Source of the DNA: Diplosphaera chodatii
Lineage: Eukaryota; Chlorophyta; Trebouxiophyceae; Prasiolales; Stichococcaceae
Direction: 5' to 3'
Length of the DNA stretch: 64,000 bases
Assembly (NCBI GenBank): GCA_032358165.1
Contig: JAALGY010000036.1
Span: forward strand, 1,364,001-1,428,000
Below the pieces are notes generated by a model. The model worked only from the letters and a program-made list of their open reading frames with translations, had not been told where the DNA came from and ran no database searches. This document shows, piece by piece, positions 62,490-64,000 of the stretch (within the stretch, counting starts at the first letter, position 1; every line of letters starts with the position of its first letter). The position numbers were made by a program, and so were the translations under genes.

Positions 62490-63140
62490 TCAGGGCTCCT
62501 GCACCACTGCCGCGGTGCTGTTCTGACACGCAGGTGTGTCTTCCTGCCCTGCACACATCGTTGCGCTGTCGCTGGCTGCAGCTTGATCATTGTGCACCAT
62601 GCGGCCCATAGCATCTGGAGCGGGTGCTGCACGTCCGCTGACAGCGGGCTGCTGGTGGTATGATATGACGCACATCAGCAGCACCGCTGCCGCCAGCACA
62701 GTGTACAACACACGCAGTGTGTACTGGCTCCAGTCACGCCTGCTCCTGTGCAACATGGAAAGAGTGCTTCGGCATGGCTGATGAGCCGGCTGTCTGGTGA
62801 CTCTCGGGCGAAGCCCTATTCGTTCAGTGCGATTGCCATTGTGCAGCGCTGTCCCCCGAAGGCTGGACATGCTCAGCTTAGATAACGGTCCTCCAAGGCC
62901 GGCAGCAGCTGAGAAGCAACGCACCTGACTACTTCTCACATGCGCCCACCAGTGAGGCGCTGTTTTGGATGCGGATTCGGGGATGGTGGCCAGAGTGTTG
63001 CGCTCCATGGCTGCTCGTGCGCGGCAGGCGCCAGCTGATCTGCGCCCCCGCCACAACGCTGCACCTACTGTGGATGTGAGGGCAGCTCCAGGTAAGGAGC
63101 TGAATCTTGATGCTAAACATGCTGTGCAGTCCTGAAACAC
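62490..63140 (-). CDS. Possible single-pass membrane protein exon (unknown)
   Basis: A long minus-strand frame ending at a TGA (62490-62492). An internal Met at 62756 starts RSRRDWSQYTLRV followed by a membrane helix (LYTVLAAAVLLMCVISY) and an Ala/Ser-rich tail, a type II anchor layout. Upstream in the same frame the sequence is Arg/Ala/Ser-rich and could be an organelle-targeting N-terminus or non-coding. No family recognised; the true exon limits are unknown. It may be part of the gene that runs off the right edge. Confidence 0.35.
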   Translation of the reverse strand: MFQDCTACLASRFSSLPGAALTSTVGAALWRGRRSAGACRARAAMERNTLATIPESASKTAPHWWAHVRSSQVRCFSAAAGLGGPLSKLSMSSLRGTALHNGNRTERIGLRPRVTRQPAHQPCRSTLSMLHRSRRDWSQYTLRVLYTVLAAAVLLMCVISYHQQPAVSGRAAPAPDAMGRMVHNDQAAASDSATMCAGQEDTPACQNSTAAVVQEP

Positions 63141-64000
63141 GGTAGAGGTTCACTCATGTTCATGGAGAGGCGAGGTTCATGAGATGCGTCGGTGTTCTCT
63201 CCAATCAGTGCAGCAATTTGTAGAAGGCTCATATCATGCAGCAGAGAGAGTTGCAAGAAACGACGAAAAAGGGCATCTGTGTGCAAATCAAAGCCCCCGC
63301 ACACCTTGATGAAAACGTCTCCGTCTGTTGCACTTGAGGTCCAAGGCGAGCTAGGCAAGCGCTCCTACCCAGCGAACCCGACCCCTACAATAGGTGCCGC
63401 CAGATTTTCCGTCAATCGTGCTGCACTGTGTCTTGTCGTAGTAGCAGGCTGCTTAGGCTCATGTAGTGCCTAGATATTGCAGCCCGCCGTACATCTGCAG
63501 TGTGTGGTTGCAATCTTGAACGTCCTGCTGCTGGCTGCCAAGCGGCATCAAGCTTCCAAAAGGATGGCAGAGCGAGGCAAAGGTGAAGGTGTACTAGGTG
63601 TACAGCCTGGCTGCACCTGTCACGAACGACACATAGGCTGCGCTGGCGAGGCAACAACTGTCAGTGCTACATCCAGCTGCCTGTGCAGGCAGCAGCACTG
63701 ATGAGTTTTCGAGTCACTACTTCATGGCAGAAGCTGGGCTGGTAAACTCTTGAAAGGAACCAGCCCCGTCCCCAAGTCATACCTACGTACGTCATCGATA
63801 TCGCTGTTGGCAGTGTCATCGGCTGCACTGTCATACGCCTCTTCAAAGCAGCTTGGGCAACATGTCGTCAAAGCATCATCAGCAACCACCTGCAGGTGTG
63901 CCGTGCAGTGCAAGACCCACATCGACATCTCCTGACATGCCGCAGAGGCTTCAGTGTGGTCAGCATACTCCCGTCGAAGATCTGTACACAGCAATCTGCG
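63120..64000 (-). CDS. Partial gene at right edge (unknown)
   Basis: Exon 63791-63889 is well formed: CTGCAG acceptor, 33 codons starting VVADDALTTCCPSCFEEAYD, and a strong GTACGTAGG donor. It has a CCPSC cluster and an acidic end. Upstream coding sequence (CTAHLQ, HCTAHL) appears to continue beyond the window. A further exon around 63130-63330 encodes FDLHTDALFRRFLQLSLLHD, an amphipathic helix-like stretch. No family recognised and the chain between these exons is not resolved. Confidence 0.4.

Noticed and set aside
1..64000. Bacterial operon, CRISPR array, prophage or plasmid content
   Set aside because: All recognised genes are eukaryotic and split by spliceosomal introns; no regular direct-repeat array was seen.

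Overview
This looks like nuclear DNA from a green alga, most likely a trebouxiophyte-type chlorophyte (inference). The genes are dense and split by many short introns, almost all ending in TGCAG or a close variant. Exons are GC-rich and introns are richer in A and T. The gene set is plant/algal: a TON2/FASS-type PP2A B'' subunit, a plant-type DUF212 membrane protein, Golgi type II glycosyltransferases of the GT47 and GT77 classes, a peroxisomal-type catalase and SRP9. No prokaryotic features, CRISPR arrays, rRNA or convincing tRNA genes were seen. TAA, TAG and TGA are all used as normal stops, so the code is standard.

Layout. 0-5.8 kb holds three small genes for probable secreted proteins of unknown function. 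Two of them (minus strand 0.2-1.1 kb, plus strand 2.2-3.35 kb) share a GG(V/I)x(V/I)Q exon module; the third (minus, 3.8-4.4 kb) is Cys- and Pro-rich. 5.8-18 kb is a run of minus-strand genes: a GT47 exostosin-like and a GT77-like glycosyltransferase (both type II membrane proteins), the queuosine salvage enzyme QNG1, and a DUF212 protein. SRP9 lies on the plus strand at 19.1-19.9 kb. 20.6-24.2 kb carries an aquaporin on the minus strand whose exons all fit the family but which has two in-frame nonsense codons. 25.1-28 kb (minus) is the TON2-like PP2A regulatory subunit. 28.6-35.7 kb (plus) is a Vps62-like domain joined to a multi-pass membrane tail. 36.4-41.4 kb is a 19-exon catalase and 42.3-55.1 kb a very long TARBP1/TRM3-type tRNA 2'-O-methyltransferase. 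55.5-62 kb is a tandem pair of 2-oxoglutarate-oxygenase-like genes with eroded metal ligands. 62.5-64 kb has unrecognised minus-strand coding sequence that runs off the window.

Exon borders were read by eye from conserved protein motifs, splice dinucleotides and phase. Where phases chain perfectly (SRP9, catalase, QNG1, GT77, both 2OG genes apart from their 5' ends and copy B exon 6, most of the Vps62-like gene, the 3' part of TON2 and DUF212) the model is firm. The 5' ends of the GT47, DUF212, TON2, aquaporin and first secreted-protein genes, and the middle of TARBP1, are incomplete.

The genes do not form one pathway. Possible functional links are the two adjacent glycosyltransferases (cell-wall or glycoprotein glycan synthesis), two tRNA-modification genes in one window (QNG1 and TARBP1), and the tandem 2OG pair. 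The strongest anomalies are the doubly interrupted aquaporin, the 2OG pair whose 5' flank is better conserved than its domains, the duplicated two-exon module near the left edge, and repeated use of GC-AG introns.
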